NCBI RefSeq assembly: GCF_012689525.1 | Contig: NZ_CP051515.1 | Location: 3,348,001 to 3,412,000, forward strand | Reading direction: 5' to 3' | Source of the DNA: Paraburkholderia aromaticivorans | GTDB lineage: Bacteria > Pseudomonadota > Gammaproteobacteria > Burkholderiales > Burkholderiaceae | Length of the DNA stretch: 64,000 nucleotides | Shown: piece by piece, positions 17,940 to 27,796 of the stretch | Numbering within the stretch: position 1 is the stretch's first letter | Layout of the letters: the number at the start of each line of letters is the position of its first letter | The notes under the pieces: model-generated | Database searches by the model: none | Told to the model about the DNA's origin: nothing | Seen by the model: the letters and a program-made list of their open reading frames with translations, nothing else | Position numbers and translations under genes: made by a program

Positions 17940-17990
17940 ATAAAGTCTCTCCATAACGTCGTACCCCACAATTCCTCGAAGGAGACACTG

Positions 17991-18695
17991 ATGGACGATT
18001 CCTTTCTCAGCGCGCGCGACTTCCCGTCCCACCCGCCTTATGTCTACCCCGGCTACGGTTCGTCGGTCAAACGCGGCCCGACGCGTCCGCTGATTCCGCT
18101 GAAGGAAAAGCTGCGCGACCAGCGCGTGCCGGTCTACGGCACCGAAGACCTCGGCGCGCTCGACCACGACCTGACACGTAACGCCGTGCGTAACGGCGAA
18201 CCGCTTGGCGAACGCATCATCGTGACGGGCCGTGTGCTCGACGAAGGCAACCGCCCGGTGCGCAACACGCTGGTCGAAATCTGGCAAGCCAACGCCGCCG
18301 GCCGCTATGTGCACAAGGCCGATCAGCACGACGCGCCGCTCGACCCGAATTTCCTCGGCGCGGGCCGCTGCATCACGGACAACGAAGGCCGCTATCGTTT
18401 CCTGACGATCAAGCCGGGCGCGTATCCGTGGGGCAACCATCCGAATGCCTGGCGTCCGAACCATATCCACTTCTCGCTCTTCGGCGACCATTTCGGCTCG
18501 CGCCTCGTCACGCAGATGTACTTCCCCGGCGACCCGCTGCTGGCGTTCGACCCGATTTTCCAGGGTACGCCGGAGCACGCCCGTGACCGCCTGATCGCGG
18601 ATTTCTCGCTCGACACCACGCAAGAGGCCTATGCGCTCGGCTACGACTTCGACATCGTGCTGCGCGGCCATAACGAAACTCCGATGGAGCGCTAA
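17991..18695 (+). CDS. pcaH: Protocatechuate 3,4-dioxygenase beta subunit
   Basis: The beta subunit carries the catalytic Fe(III) of the intradiol dioxygenase that opens protocatechuate to beta-carboxymuconate. The real start is ATG 17991 behind GAAGGAGACACTG; the open frame upstream is antisense to pcaQ and is not coding. The four iron ligands are visible at Y106 (GRYVHK), Y145 (GAYPWG), H158 and H160 (NHIHF). Length (234 residues) is standard. It is translated just ahead of pcaG with a three-base gap. Confidence 0.95.
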   Translation: MDDSFLSARDFPSHPPYVYPGYGSSVKRGPTRPLIPLKEKLRDQRVPVYGTEDLGALDHDLTRNAVRNGEPLGERIIVTGRVLDEGNRPVRNTLVEIWQANAAGRYVHKADQHDAPLDPNFLGAGRCITDNEGRYRFLTIKPGAYPWGNHPNAWRPNHIHFSLFGDHFGSRLVTQMYFPGDPLLAFDPIFQGTPEHARDRLIADFSLDTTQEAYALGYDFDIVLRGHNETPMER

Positions 18696-18698
18696 GCC

Positions 18699-19286
18699 AT
18701 GACCACTCTCAAGCAAACGCCTTCGCAAACGGTTGGACCTTACTTCGCGTACGGTCTGTGCCCGCAGCAGTACGACTTCGAATTCAAGAGCCTGTTCACG
18801 CCTGTTCTGGCTGACCGCGAAGCGGCCGGCGAACACATCACGCTTGTCGGGCAGGTGTTCGACGGCGACGGCAAGGTCATTGGCGACGCCATGCTCGAAG
18901 TCTCGCAGGTGGACGCGGACGGGCACTTCCCGGAGTCGCGTGAGGAAATCCTCAAGACCGGCTTCCGCGGTTTCGCGCGCGTCGGCACCGGCACGGATCC
19001 GCACAAACGCTTCGTCGTGGAGACGGTGAAACCGGGCCGCGCCAGTCCGGATGAAGCGCCGCATCTGAATCTGATTCTGACCATGCGCGGCATGCTGCTG
19101 CACACCTTCACGCGCGTCTATTTCGAGGACGAAGCCGCGGCGAACGAGAAAGATCCCGTGCTGGCAACGGTTCCAGCGGACCGCCGCGACACGCTGATCG
19201 CGCGCCGCGAGCCGAATGTGGCGAACGTTTACCGTTTCGATATCCACATGCAAGGCGATAAGGAAACCGTATTTTTCGATCTTTGA
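18699..19286 (+). CDS. pcaG: Protocatechuate 3,4-dioxygenase alpha subunit
   Basis: 195 residues with the conserved opening QTPSQTVGPYFAYGL and the intradiol fold (EVSQVDADGHF, FRGFARVGTG, LTMRGMLLHTFTRVYFEDE). The alpha subunit lacks iron ligands but frames the active-site pocket in the (alpha-beta)n complex. It forms an operon with pcaH. The remaining beta-ketoadipate genes (pcaBDC, pcaIJF) are not in the window. A strong terminator follows at 19370-19398. Confidence 0.95.
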   Translation: MTTLKQTPSQTVGPYFAYGLCPQQYDFEFKSLFTPVLADREAAGEHITLVGQVFDGDGKVIGDAMLEVSQVDADGHFPESREEILKTGFRGFARVGTGTDPHKRFVVETVKPGRASPDEAPHLNLILTMRGMLLHTFTRVYFEDEAAANEKDPVLATVPADRRDTLIARREPNVANVYRFDIHMQGDKETVFFDL

Positions 19287-19369
19287 AGCGGTTTTTTCTA
19301 CACTTTCATATAGCTTTCACATACACTCAGCATGATCCTTCTAGCGACTGGATCGCGAAACTCCGAGTA

Positions 19370-19398
19370 GTTGAGCCCGCCTTGCGCGGGCTTTTTTT
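19370..19398 (+). terminator. Terminator after pcaHG
   Basis: A GC-rich stem AGCCCGC / GCGGGCT with a short loop is followed by seven T residues. Confidence 0.75.
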
Positions 19399-19434
19399 GG
19401 TCTTTTTTCAGGTTTCTTGTCTGATGAATACCGC

Positions 19435-20120
19435 TCACCGCAGCGAACAGCGCAGCCAGCAGCTGATTCTCACCACGTCGGCAATGTGATCGTGCGCGCG
19501 TGGCGCACCCAACACCACGATGTCCACCGGCCTGCCGTGCACCTTCATTCGCACCACGACGCAGTGCCCGGCCTCGTTGATGAAGCCGGTTTTCTGCAGC
19601 ACGATCGAGCGGTCGCCGCCTCGCACCAGCGCATTCGAGTTGTGATAACTCAAGCTCGCCCGCCCGCCGCCGGGTAAAACCACCTGATCGCGATCGGTGG
19701 TCCTGAACGGTAACGTTAAGCGGTGCGTTCAATGCATGCCTCGCATCGAACGACACGACCGCCGTCATCAGTTTGGATACCGAAGCAATCGGCATGACTC
19801 GGTCGGCCTGCTTTTCGGTGAGCACGGCATGCGTTCGTTCGTCGACGACGTAGACGGATCTGGCGCGAAGCAACACGCGCGATTTCGGTGGGCTTCCTCG
19901 CTTTGCTCGAGTGTTTGGCTTTCGCTTTCGACGTGTGCCTGGCGGAAGGCTCGACCTGCCGGTTCACGCGAGCGGACGGCTGCCGTGCGGGCTCGTGAGC
20001 CGCACCAAACGACCCACCGATATTCAGCCACAACAGGCCGAGTACCGCGAGACAGCGGAGCCAGACAGGGAAACGAAAAGCAGGAAATTCAGATGAAGGA
20101 GTTCGACGACCGTACGACAT
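19435..20120 (-). pseudogene. Broken penicillin-binding protein 7 / D-Ala-D-Ala endopeptidase gene
   Basis: Three pieces of one low-molecular-mass PBP lie in different frames. The first is a signal-anchor segment plus Lys/Ser-rich linker (around 20090-19890). The second is the SxxK piece, RARSVYVVDERTHAVLTEKQ to ASVSKLMTAVVSFDARHAL (19876-19710). The third is the KTG piece, SYHNSNALVRGGDRSIVLQK then TGFINEAG (19660-19480). About one base is missing near 19885-19895. Between the second and third pieces the usual ~100 residues, including the SxN motif, are gone. With a frameshift plus an internal deletion the product cannot be an active DD-peptidase. Confidence 0.75.
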
Positions 20121-20275
20121 GCAGCTTCCAGTTCTGTGCCGCATGTGCCCACATGAATGGGCACGGAATCGGCAACGACCTGCCGATCTTAAGGCAGATC
20201 GTGCATGCGATCAACGGCAAAGGAACCTGCCGGCTGGCCATGCGACAACTGGCACGCAAGCGGCAGACGCTGCCC

Positions 20276-20539
20276 TTAGCAACGGAAATGATCGATGTTC
20301 TGTCCAGCGTAAATTGCACGCGCGAGCCAGTCCGGTTTATCACCGTGACCGTCCCACGTATTGCCGTAGGCGTCGCGATACATCACGGCCCGGGTCGCGG
20401 CCGCATCGGTTTCGATCGCTTCGGCGAGCGCTTCTATCGTAATGCCGTATTCGTCCATGCGTCGGCGGATCCATGCGACCAGGCGCTCACGCGCATTCCC
20501 ATCGAAGTCGAGCTGCCGTTGTTCCCCAGGCTCTTTCAT
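20276..20539 (-). CDS. Short H-NS-family DNA-binding protein
   Basis: 87 residues. The C-terminal half YRDAYGNTWDGHGDKPDWLA is the H-NS DNA-binding domain pattern (Y-R-x-x-x-G-x-T-W-x-G-x-G-x-x-P-x-W), followed by a Burkholderia-style tail AGQNIDHFRC. The N-terminal oligomerisation coiled coil of full-length H-NS is largely missing, only a short helical segment being present. It may act as a modifier of other H-NS proteins or bind DNA weakly. Start ATG 20539 has no good ribosome site. A terminator-like hairpin lies 48 bases upstream (see the leader entry). Confidence 0.65.
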   Translation of the reverse strand: MKEPGEQRQLDFDGNARERLVAWIRRRMDEYGITIEALAEAIETDAAATRAVMYRDAYGNTWDGHGDKPDWLARAIYAGQNIDHFRC

Positions 20540-20800
20540 AACGTACCAGTGTCGCGGCTAATAATGCTCGTGTTAGAAAAACAAAAGGCTTCGCTAAACA
20601 ACGCGAAGCCTATGCGTGATTCAGATAGCTCGAGTGCGAATCGAACTCGCGATGCCTCTCCCGATGCGGGAAAATTCGCACCTGGAAATCATGCCCAATA
20701 AATCTTGGATTATGGGGAATTCGTCGGCAACCGGATCGAATTGCGCTCGTGTCTGGCCCCGTGGTTCGGGGCTGCTTCAGCGTATGGAAAGCGATTCTAG
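20540..20800 (-). ncRNA. Candidate structured leader or small RNA upstream of H-NS-like gene
   Basis: On the minus strand there is a -10-like TAGAAT (20794-20799). About 120 bases later comes an inverted repeat GTGCGAAT/ATTCGCAC (20674-20681 with 20634-20641) enclosing a small CCCG/CGGG hairpin. A strong rho-independent terminator follows at 20582-20610. The whole could be a ~200-nt small RNA, or an attenuated leader of the H-NS-like gene. No known riboswitch family is recognised. GTTCGATTC resembles a tRNA T-loop, but its flanks do not pair as a T-stem. Confidence 0.35.
20582..20610 (-). terminator. Rho-independent terminator upstream of H-NS-like gene
   Basis: On the minus strand GGCTTCGC, an 8-base loop, GCGAAGCC and then TTTTGTTTTTC. 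A perfect 8-bp stem with a T-tract. Confidence 0.75.
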
Positions 20801-21005
20801 CATCCAATTTCTTTTGCTTGCAGCAACGAATGGTTAGTCCGCGATGCAGGGCTTTTCAATTCTGATTGGCTTATCCAGACTGCGAGCAGAAGCGGCAATA
20901 TTTATCGACAAGAAATGAGCGCGCAGCAAGGGCAAAAAAGCAAAGCCCCTTCTCTCATGTTATGTTTTACTGACTAGCATGCTAGCGCATAGGAGACACT
21001 CGACC

Positions 21006-21641
21006 ATGACCGCTTCAACCGCCATCATCACCATCCTCGCCGCACTCCTGTTAGGCGCCATGAGTCCGGGACCGAGCTTCGTGATCGTCGCCCGCAATGC
21101 GATCGGACTGTCGCGCGGCGATGGTCTCGCTACCGCCATCGGCATGGGCGTCGGCGGCGTGTTCTTTAGCGGCATCGCGTTGCTCGGTCTCTACACCTTG
21201 CTGGCGAGTGTCGAATGGCTCTACGTCGGCCTGAAAGTGGCAGGCGGGCTGTACCTGATCTACCTCGCGTCGAAAATCTGGCGCGGCGCCGCCAAACCGC
21301 TCGCCTTCGATGCCTCGCAAGCGGTCTCGGGCAATGCTCGCAAATCTTTCTGGATCGGCTTGAGCACACAACTCAGCAATCCGAAGACAGCCGTCTATTA
21401 CGGCAGTATTTTCGCGGCGCTGCTGCCGCAACATCCGCCGCTGTGGTGCTACTTTGCATTGCCGCCTGCGATCTTCGCTATCGAAGCCGGCTGGTACACC
21501 GTCGTCGCGTTGTGTTTTTCGAGCAAGCGGCCGCGCGAAATCTACCTGCAGTGGAAAGCCTGGGTCGATCGCGTCGCCGCGAGCGCAGTCGCCGCGCTGG
21601 GATTGCGCCTGATCCTGACTGCACACAAAGTGGGCATCTGA
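21006..21641 (+). CDS. LysE/RhtB-family amino acid exporter
   Basis: 211 residues, about six membrane helices. It begins MTASTAIITILAALLLGAMS followed by PGPSFVIVARNA, the N-terminal motif of the LysE superfamily (PGP). The start is ATG 21006 with AGGAG upstream; an in-frame ATG at 20979 is further out and lacks a site. Later motifs (FWIGLSTQLSNPKTAVYYGSIF) match RhtB/threonine-homoserine efflux proteins. The exported amino acid cannot be read from sequence. Confidence 0.85.
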   Translation: MTASTAIITILAALLLGAMSPGPSFVIVARNAIGLSRGDGLATAIGMGVGGVFFSGIALLGLYTLLASVEWLYVGLKVAGGLYLIYLASKIWRGAAKPLAFDASQAVSGNARKSFWIGLSTQLSNPKTAVYYGSIFAALLPQHPPLWCYFALPPAIFAIEAGWYTVVALCFSSKRPREIYLQWKAWVDRVAASAVAALGLRLILTAHKVGI

Positions 21642-21766
21642 AAACGCGATGCCGCTCCAACGGCTTGCCGCGCTGCGCGGCACGGCAAGCCGGGAACCAG
21701 GGCCCTATCTGCAAGCGCTCAGCACAAGCCCCGCGCGCACCCGGCAAAACAGTTACAAGATAAGTG

Positions 21767-21796
21767 TTGACGCTGATACACCCCCGCGGTTACTGT
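21767..21796 (+). promoter_or_regulatory. Probable cold-shock gene promoter
   Basis: TTGACG (21767-21772), an 18-base spacer, then TACTGT (21791-21796). This would give a ~135-nt leader before the Csp start, as is usual for cold-shock genes whose leader controls translation. Confidence 0.5.
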
Positions 21797-21937
21797 GGCA
21801 CCCGAAGTTCAAGAAGTTCGATTGCTGTTCATCAATGTCTCGCTCCCTCAGCGGTATTCGTTGTCCTCTCCCTCCTTGACGCTTCACACGCTCTTTCACA
21901 GAGCACATCTTTCTATTTTTTACCTCAAGGATTCTTC

Positions 21938-22141
21938 ATGGATACCGGTACCGTTAAGTGGTTCAACGACAGCAAAGGCTTTGGCTTCATCACTCCGGAC
22001 AAGGGCGGCGACGACCTGTTCGCGCACTTCTCCGAAATCAGCGGCGACGGCTTCAAGACGCTGGCTGAGAATCAGAAAGTGAGCTTCGAAACGAAGCAAG
22101 GCCCGAAGGGTCTGCAAGCGGCTAACATCAAGCCGCTGTAA
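21938..22141 (+). CDS. cspA: Cold-shock protein (CspA family)
   Basis: 67 residues, a single cold-shock OB fold: [20 protein letters not shown] contains RNP1 (KGFGFI), and [10 protein letters not shown] contains RNP2-like residues. It binds single-stranded nucleic acid and acts as an RNA chaperone. ATG 21938 follows CAAGG; longer in-frame extensions upstream are the untranslated leader. The symbol denotes the family, since several csp copies are usual in this group. Confidence 0.93.
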   Translation: MDTGTVKWFNDSKGFGFITPDKGGDDLFAHFSEISGDGFKTLAENQKVSFETKQGPKGLQAANIKPL

Positions 22142-22430
22142 GTTTGAAGGGCTCGGTGTCCGGCAACGGACATCGGGCTGCAGCGACATCCTCGCGGAGC
22201 TTTGTCTCCCACAGTTGGCGCGTATCGCTTTGAGCTGCATGTCATTCAAGCAGCTTGCCTGAGCGCCAAACGCCTCGTTGCACCTCATTCTCTCCTCCGG
22301 CTTCAACGCCCATTTTTCGCTTTCCGACTGCGTCAGGATTCGGCTCGCAATGGCTTGAATCAGCTCGTCCGCGCGACTCGTACAAGGGTCCGCAAGGCAG
22401 GCGCGCACTCGAACATCATTAAAATATAAA

Positions 22431-22655
22431 ATGCAAAACAAACATATTCATCACTACAACGGCTATGCCGTCAAACCCTCGGCGCATCGTTTGCCCGATG
22501 GCACTTTTTCATCCAATCTGTTGCTCGAACGCGCCGACAGCGCGCGTACCGACGGGCGCTACCAGTTCTATTCGCTCGATTACTTCACGAACGAAGAACA
22601 GGCTTTGCAGCACTCGGCACGCTGGGCACGTCACTGGGTCGACACGCGCGGCTAA
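22431..22655 (+). CDS. Conserved small hypothetical protein downstream of csp
   Basis: 74 residues, hydrophilic, rich in His/Arg/Tyr (HHYNGYAVKPSAHRLPDGTF, YSLDYFTNEEQAL). No membrane helix or signal. The composition and clean length suggest a real protein of unknown role seen beside cold-shock genes in Burkholderiales, but the ribosome site is poor (AT-rich leader). I do not recognise a function. Confidence 0.55.
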   Translation: MQNKHIHHYNGYAVKPSAHRLPDGTFSSNLLLERADSARTDGRYQFYSLDYFTNEEQALQHSARWARHWVDTRG

Positions 22656-22788
22656 GCGCGCGACCGGCGTGCGATCCTGCGCGATGACGCGCACGTGATC
22701 CACGCGCTCCCGTGCGCCTATTCTGCGGCATGAACTACCGGCACTGGCGTGTCATTCGGCACGCCACACCATCACTCGCGCGACCGCA

Positions 22789-24420
22789 TCATGGCTTTTC
22801 TTCGGCCTTGATGCGCGCGCGCAGTTCGAACTTCTGAATTTTTCCCGTCGATGTCTTCGGCAATTCGCCGAAGCGCACCGCTTTCGGCAACTTGTATCCC
22901 GCAAGAAAGAGCCGGCAGTGCGCAATGATCTCTTCCGCGCTCACCTGAGCACCCTCCTTGAGCTCGACAAAGGCACACGGTACCTCGCCCCACTTCGGAT
23001 CAGCCATCGCCACCACGGCGGCGACAGACACCGCAGGGTGACGGTACAGCGTGTCTTCGACCTCGATGCTCGAAATGTTCTCGCCGCCGGAAATGATGAT
23101 GTCCTTGCTGCGATCGCGAATGCGGATATAGCCGTCGGGCATTCGCACGCCGAGATCGCCGGTATGGAACCAGCCGCCCTGGAAGGTGGCTTCCGTCGCG
23201 CGCTCGTTCTTCAGATAGCCCTTCATGCAGATGTTGCCGCGGAACATGATCTCGCCGATCGTCTCGCCATCGTCGGGCACGGGTGTTAGCGTGTCCGGGT
23301 CGAGCACGGTCACTGCGGCCTGCAGGTGATAGCGCACGCCTTGCCGCGCGTTCAGTTCGGCGCGCACGCTGTCGTCGAGCGTCTCCCACTCCTCCTGTTT
23401 CGCGCAGACCGCGGCCGGCCCGTAGGTTTCGGTGAGTCCGTACACGTGCGTAAGATCGAAGCCGATCTCCTTCATCTTCGCGATCACCGCAGGAGCGGGC
23501 GCCGCGCCCGCCACCATCGTCGACACGCGATGCTCGATGCCCTCGCGCCATTCCATCGGCGCATTCGCAAGCGCGCTCTGCACGATCGGCGCGCCGCAAT
23601 AGTGCGTGATGCCTTCACGGCGAATCAGATCGAAGACCGTCTTCGCATCGAATTTGCGTAGACAGACATTGACGCCGGCACGCGCGGCCACCGTCCACGG
23701 AAAACACCAGCCGTTGCAGTGGAATAGCGGCAAGGTCCACAGGTAGACCGCATGCTTGGGCATATCCCATTCGAGGATATTGCTGAGCGCGTTCAGATAC
23801 GCGCCGCGATGGTGGTAGACCACGCCTTTCGGATCGCCGGTCGTGCCCGAGGTGTAGTTCAACGCAATGGCGTCCCACTCGTCGGCCGGCGGGGCCCACG
23901 CGAATTCGGGGTCGCCGGACTGCAGGAACGCCTCGTAGTCCGTTGTGCGGATGAATTGCGAAGGATCGGCGGGCATCGCGTCCGCCACGCTGATCACGCG
24001 CAGATCCGGGAATTCCAGCGCGGCGCGATGCGCGAACTCGCCGTACTCGGTATCGACGATCAGCGCCTTCGCCTCGCCGTGCCGCAGCATGAACAACAGC
24101 GAAGACACGTCGAGCCGCGTATTCAGCGTATTGAGCACGGCGCCGGCCATGGGCACGCCGAAGTGCGCCTCTATCATCGGAGGAATATTGGGCAGCAAGG
24201 CCGCGACCGTGTCGCCACGCTGAATGCCGGCCCGCTGCAACGCACTGGCTAATCGCCGGGCGCGTTCGTAGGTTTCGCGCCAGTTGCGGCGAATCTCCCC
24301 ATGGACGACCGCCGGCCGCTCACCGTAGACTTCCGCTGCGCGCACGATGAAATCGATCGGCGTGAGCGGGACATAGTTGGCCTCACGGCGCTCGAGGCCT
24401 GCTTCGAACATGTGTTTCAT
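22789..24420 (-). CDS. AMP-dependent acyl-CoA synthetase (medium-chain, AlkK-like)
   Basis: 543 residues of the ANL adenylating superfamily. The P-loop-like motif YTSGTTGDPKGVVYHH is near residue 190, the A5-like motif HVYGLTETYGP follows, then GWFHTGDLGV and KDIIISGGENISSIEVE, with the catalytic lysine in KTSTGKIQK. The family activates fatty acids (AlkK type, medium chain; related to dimethylsulfoniopropionate/methylmercaptopropionyl-CoA ligases) as acyl-AMP then acyl-CoA. The chain-length preference is inferred. It is divergent from a Crp/Fnr regulator with a palindrome between. Confidence 0.87.
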   Translation of the reverse strand: MKHMFEAGLERREANYVPLTPIDFIVRAAEVYGERPAVVHGEIRRNWRETYERARRLASALQRAGIQRGDTVAALLPNIPPMIEAHFGVPMAGAVLNTLNTRLDVSSLLFMLRHGEAKALIVDTEYGEFAHRAALEFPDLRVISVADAMPADPSQFIRTTDYEAFLQSGDPEFAWAPPADEWDAIALNYTSGTTGDPKGVVYHHRGAYLNALSNILEWDMPKHAVYLWTLPLFHCNGWCFPWTVAARAGVNVCLRKFDAKTVFDLIRREGITHYCGAPIVQSALANAPMEWREGIEHRVSTMVAGAAPAPAVIAKMKEIGFDLTHVYGLTETYGPAAVCAKQEEWETLDDSVRAELNARQGVRYHLQAAVTVLDPDTLTPVPDDGETIGEIMFRGNICMKGYLKNERATEATFQGGWFHTGDLGVRMPDGYIRIRDRSKDIIISGGENISSIEVEDTLYRHPAVSVAAVVAMADPKWGEVPCAFVELKEGAQVSAEEIIAHCRLFLAGYKLPKAVRFGELPKTSTGKIQKFELRARIKAEEKP

Positions 24421-24502
24421 CGCATCGTCTCCAGAGGCGCTGGCCGCGCCGTCGATTATTCTGATTGATGAACTAGGCTAACAATGGTCATGGTGAACTG
24501 TC

Positions 24503-24518
24503 TGTCATTCAAATGACA
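24503..24518. promoter_or_regulatory. 16-bp palindrome, candidate Crp/Fnr operator
   Basis: TGTCATTCAAATGACA has seven-base arms that are perfect complements around a two-base centre. It lies in the 155-base gap between the divergent acyl-CoA synthetase and Crp/Fnr genes. Its size suits a Crp/Fnr dimer (FNR sites are TTGAT-N4-ATCAA). Confidence 0.55.
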
Positions 24519-24575
24519 GAGTGGCGCGCCCTGGCGCCTCCGCACTCACTTCCGCCCGAAAACCCGCAAGCTGCC

Positions 24576-25322
24576 ATGAACGACGCTCCGCTCACCGCCC
24601 CCGCCGATGCCCGCCCGCGCAGGCCGGAGCGGGTCGCGCGCGCCGATCTGCCGGGCCTGTTCGCCACGTGTGCGTGGTTCCGGGCGCTCGCCGCCGAGCA
24701 TCAGGCCATGGTGCTCGCCAGCGCGCACGCGGAGCATCTGGAAGGCGGCGCATGGATCGCGCGCCGCCAGGAGCCGTCGGACTACTGGATCGGCGTGCAC
24801 TCCGGCCTTATCAAACTTGCCATCTACAGCCCTTCGGGACGCAGTTGCACGCTGTCCGGCGTGCCGCCCGGCGGCTGGTTCGGCGAAGGCAGCGTGATCA
24901 AGCGTGAACTGCGCAAATACGACGTGGCGGCGATTCAGTCTTCGCTGGTCATGTTCGTGCCGTCGGAGACGTTCCACGCGCTGCTGGAGTCGAGCTTGCC
25001 GTTCACCGGCTTCGTGATTCGCCAGTTGAACAACCGCATGGGCGAATTCATCGCGTCGATCCAGAATAGCCGGCTGCTCGATGTCGATGCGCGCGTCGCA
25101 CAATCGCTCGCGCAATTGTTCAACCCGGACCTCTATCCCGACACCGGCCGCACGCTCGCCATTTCGCAGGAAGAAGTCGGCCTGTTGGCGGGCGTTTCGC
25201 GTCAGCGGATCAATCAGGCGTTGCAAAACCTCGAACGGCTGCAGATTTTGCGCCTCTCGTACAACCAGATCGACGTGCTCGACCTCGACCGCCTGGGTGC
25301 GTTCGGCCGGGAACAGATCTAG
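24576..25322 (+). CDS. Crp/Fnr-family transcriptional regulator
   Basis: About 248 residues: an N-terminal cyclic-nucleotide-binding-type barrel (residues ~30-140, IYSPSGRSCTLSGVPPGGWF) and a C-terminal helix-turn-helix (ISQEEVGLLAGVSRQRINQA). It lacks the cysteine cluster of FNR, so oxygen sensing through Fe-S is unlikely. The ATG at 24513 in the same frame lies inside the palindrome at 24503-24518, which argues for the downstream start at 24576. Divergent from an acyl-CoA synthetase that it may regulate. Confidence 0.83.
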   Translation: MNDAPLTAPADARPRRPERVARADLPGLFATCAWFRALAAEHQAMVLASAHAEHLEGGAWIARRQEPSDYWIGVHSGLIKLAIYSPSGRSCTLSGVPPGGWFGEGSVIKRELRKYDVAAIQSSLVMFVPSETFHALLESSLPFTGFVIRQLNNRMGEFIASIQNSRLLDVDARVAQSLAQLFNPDLYPDTGRTLAISQEEVGLLAGVSRQRINQALQNLERLQILRLSYNQIDVLDLDRLGAFGREQI

Positions 25323-25409
25323 CGCCCAACGCCCTGCCAGCCCCTTATGCCCCGCTTGTTTCGGCGGCCGCCTGCGCGCGGCCGTTCGACTGTTTTTTGA
25401 GCAACCGGA

Positions 25410-25436
25410 TAAAGAAAGCGCCGCACGCGCCGTTAT
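25410..25436 (+). promoter_or_regulatory. Sigma-28 (FliA) type promoter for the chemoreceptor gene
   Basis: TAAA (25410-25413), exactly 15 bases, then GCCGTTAT (25429-25436). The consensus is TAAA-N15-GCCGATAA; six of eight positions of the -10 match. It lies 67 bases before the start of the methyl-accepting chemotaxis gene, a typical class III flagellar regulon target. Confidence 0.7.
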
Positions 25437-25502
25437 GCGAGCTATGCAGCGCAGATTGCAGCCCGTCCCTATTCCGAGCTCAACGTATTGTCGAATCCGA
25501 TA

Positions 25503-27062
<1,560 letters not shown>

Positions 27063-27110
27063 TCGGGTTATACGGGTCATAAGATCCGCAGACCTCTTGA
27101 GCGATCAGAT

Positions 27111-27147
27111 AAGGCTGTCGCCGGGAATCCGGTGACAGCCTTTTTAT
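27111..27147 (+). terminator. Terminator after chemoreceptor gene
   Basis: GGCTGTCGCCGG / CCGGTGACAGCC stem around a GAAT loop, one G-T pair, followed by TTTTTATTT. Confidence 0.85.
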
Positions 27148-27168
27148 TTGTCGTTGCGAAACAGCGAT

Positions 27169-27522
27169 CTATGCAGCACGCACGCCGCTCCTTCGCGTGA
27201 CAGGCCGCTCGAGGATCGCATCGGTCTCGAACAGCGTGAACACGATGTCGGCCAGCACGCCCGACTTCTTCCAGCGCAGGTAGTAGCGATGCGCCGTCTG
27301 ATACGCCGCGTAGCGCTCCGGCATCGCGCTCCATGGCGCGCGCGCGTGCAGCACCCACATCACGCTATTCACCACCCAGCGGATCTCGATGCTGGGACGC
27401 CCACGCCGAGGTCCAAGGGCCTTCATTTCAGGCAGCAGCGGCACGATGCGATGCCATTGCTCGTCAGTGAGATCGTAAGTGGTCGGCAAATGAGGCTGCG
27501 GCTTTCGAGTGGAATTATCCAT
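27169..27522 (-). mobile_element. IS5-family transposase N-terminal fragment (orfA-like, DUF4096)
   Basis: 117 residues with the IS5/IS427-type N-terminal domain (YDLTDEQWHRIVPLLP, GRPSIEIRWVVNSVMWVLHA, PERYAAYQTAHRYYLRWKKS, VLADIVFTLF). No DDE catalytic part (orfB) follows before the terminator at 27111-27147, and I see no clear terminal inverted repeats, so this is a lone remnant of an insertion sequence. Confidence 0.7.
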
Positions 27523-27796
27523 GCGGTAAAAACGCGCGGCCGCTGCATACAGGCTGGCGTCGCCGCGAAATAGCGTCTATCAATCAATGGATTTCAGACT
27601 AACCGAAGCACGCTTCCGCGAAGGTTAACTCTTGTCAGACAGGCCGGGATAATTGTCAGAAACGGCAATAAGTTATCGCTCTAAAGGACTTTTGGCGCGA
27701 CGAAGGTGCTGGTCTATCATCGGCGCGCCGGCGCATGGCCAGCCCGCACGCGCTGGACTCGAATGAATAATCCATAACTGCATAGCAGGAATTCCA

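Noticed and set aside
15882..17990. Upstream 703 codons of the open frame that ends as pcaH
   Set aside because: Antisense to hpd and pcaQ; pcaH starts at ATG 17991 with a good ribosome site.
20620..20700. Possible tRNA (GTTCGATTC T-loop-like) on the - strand
   Set aside because: The flanking bases do not form a T-stem, and no acceptor or anticodon stem can be built; treated as part of a structured leader instead.
19697..20701. 334-codon + strand frame over the PBP remnant and H-NS-like gene
   Set aside because: Although AGGAAATTCAG precedes an internal ATG at 20094, the translation has no recognisable domain and runs antisense through the H-NS-like gene.
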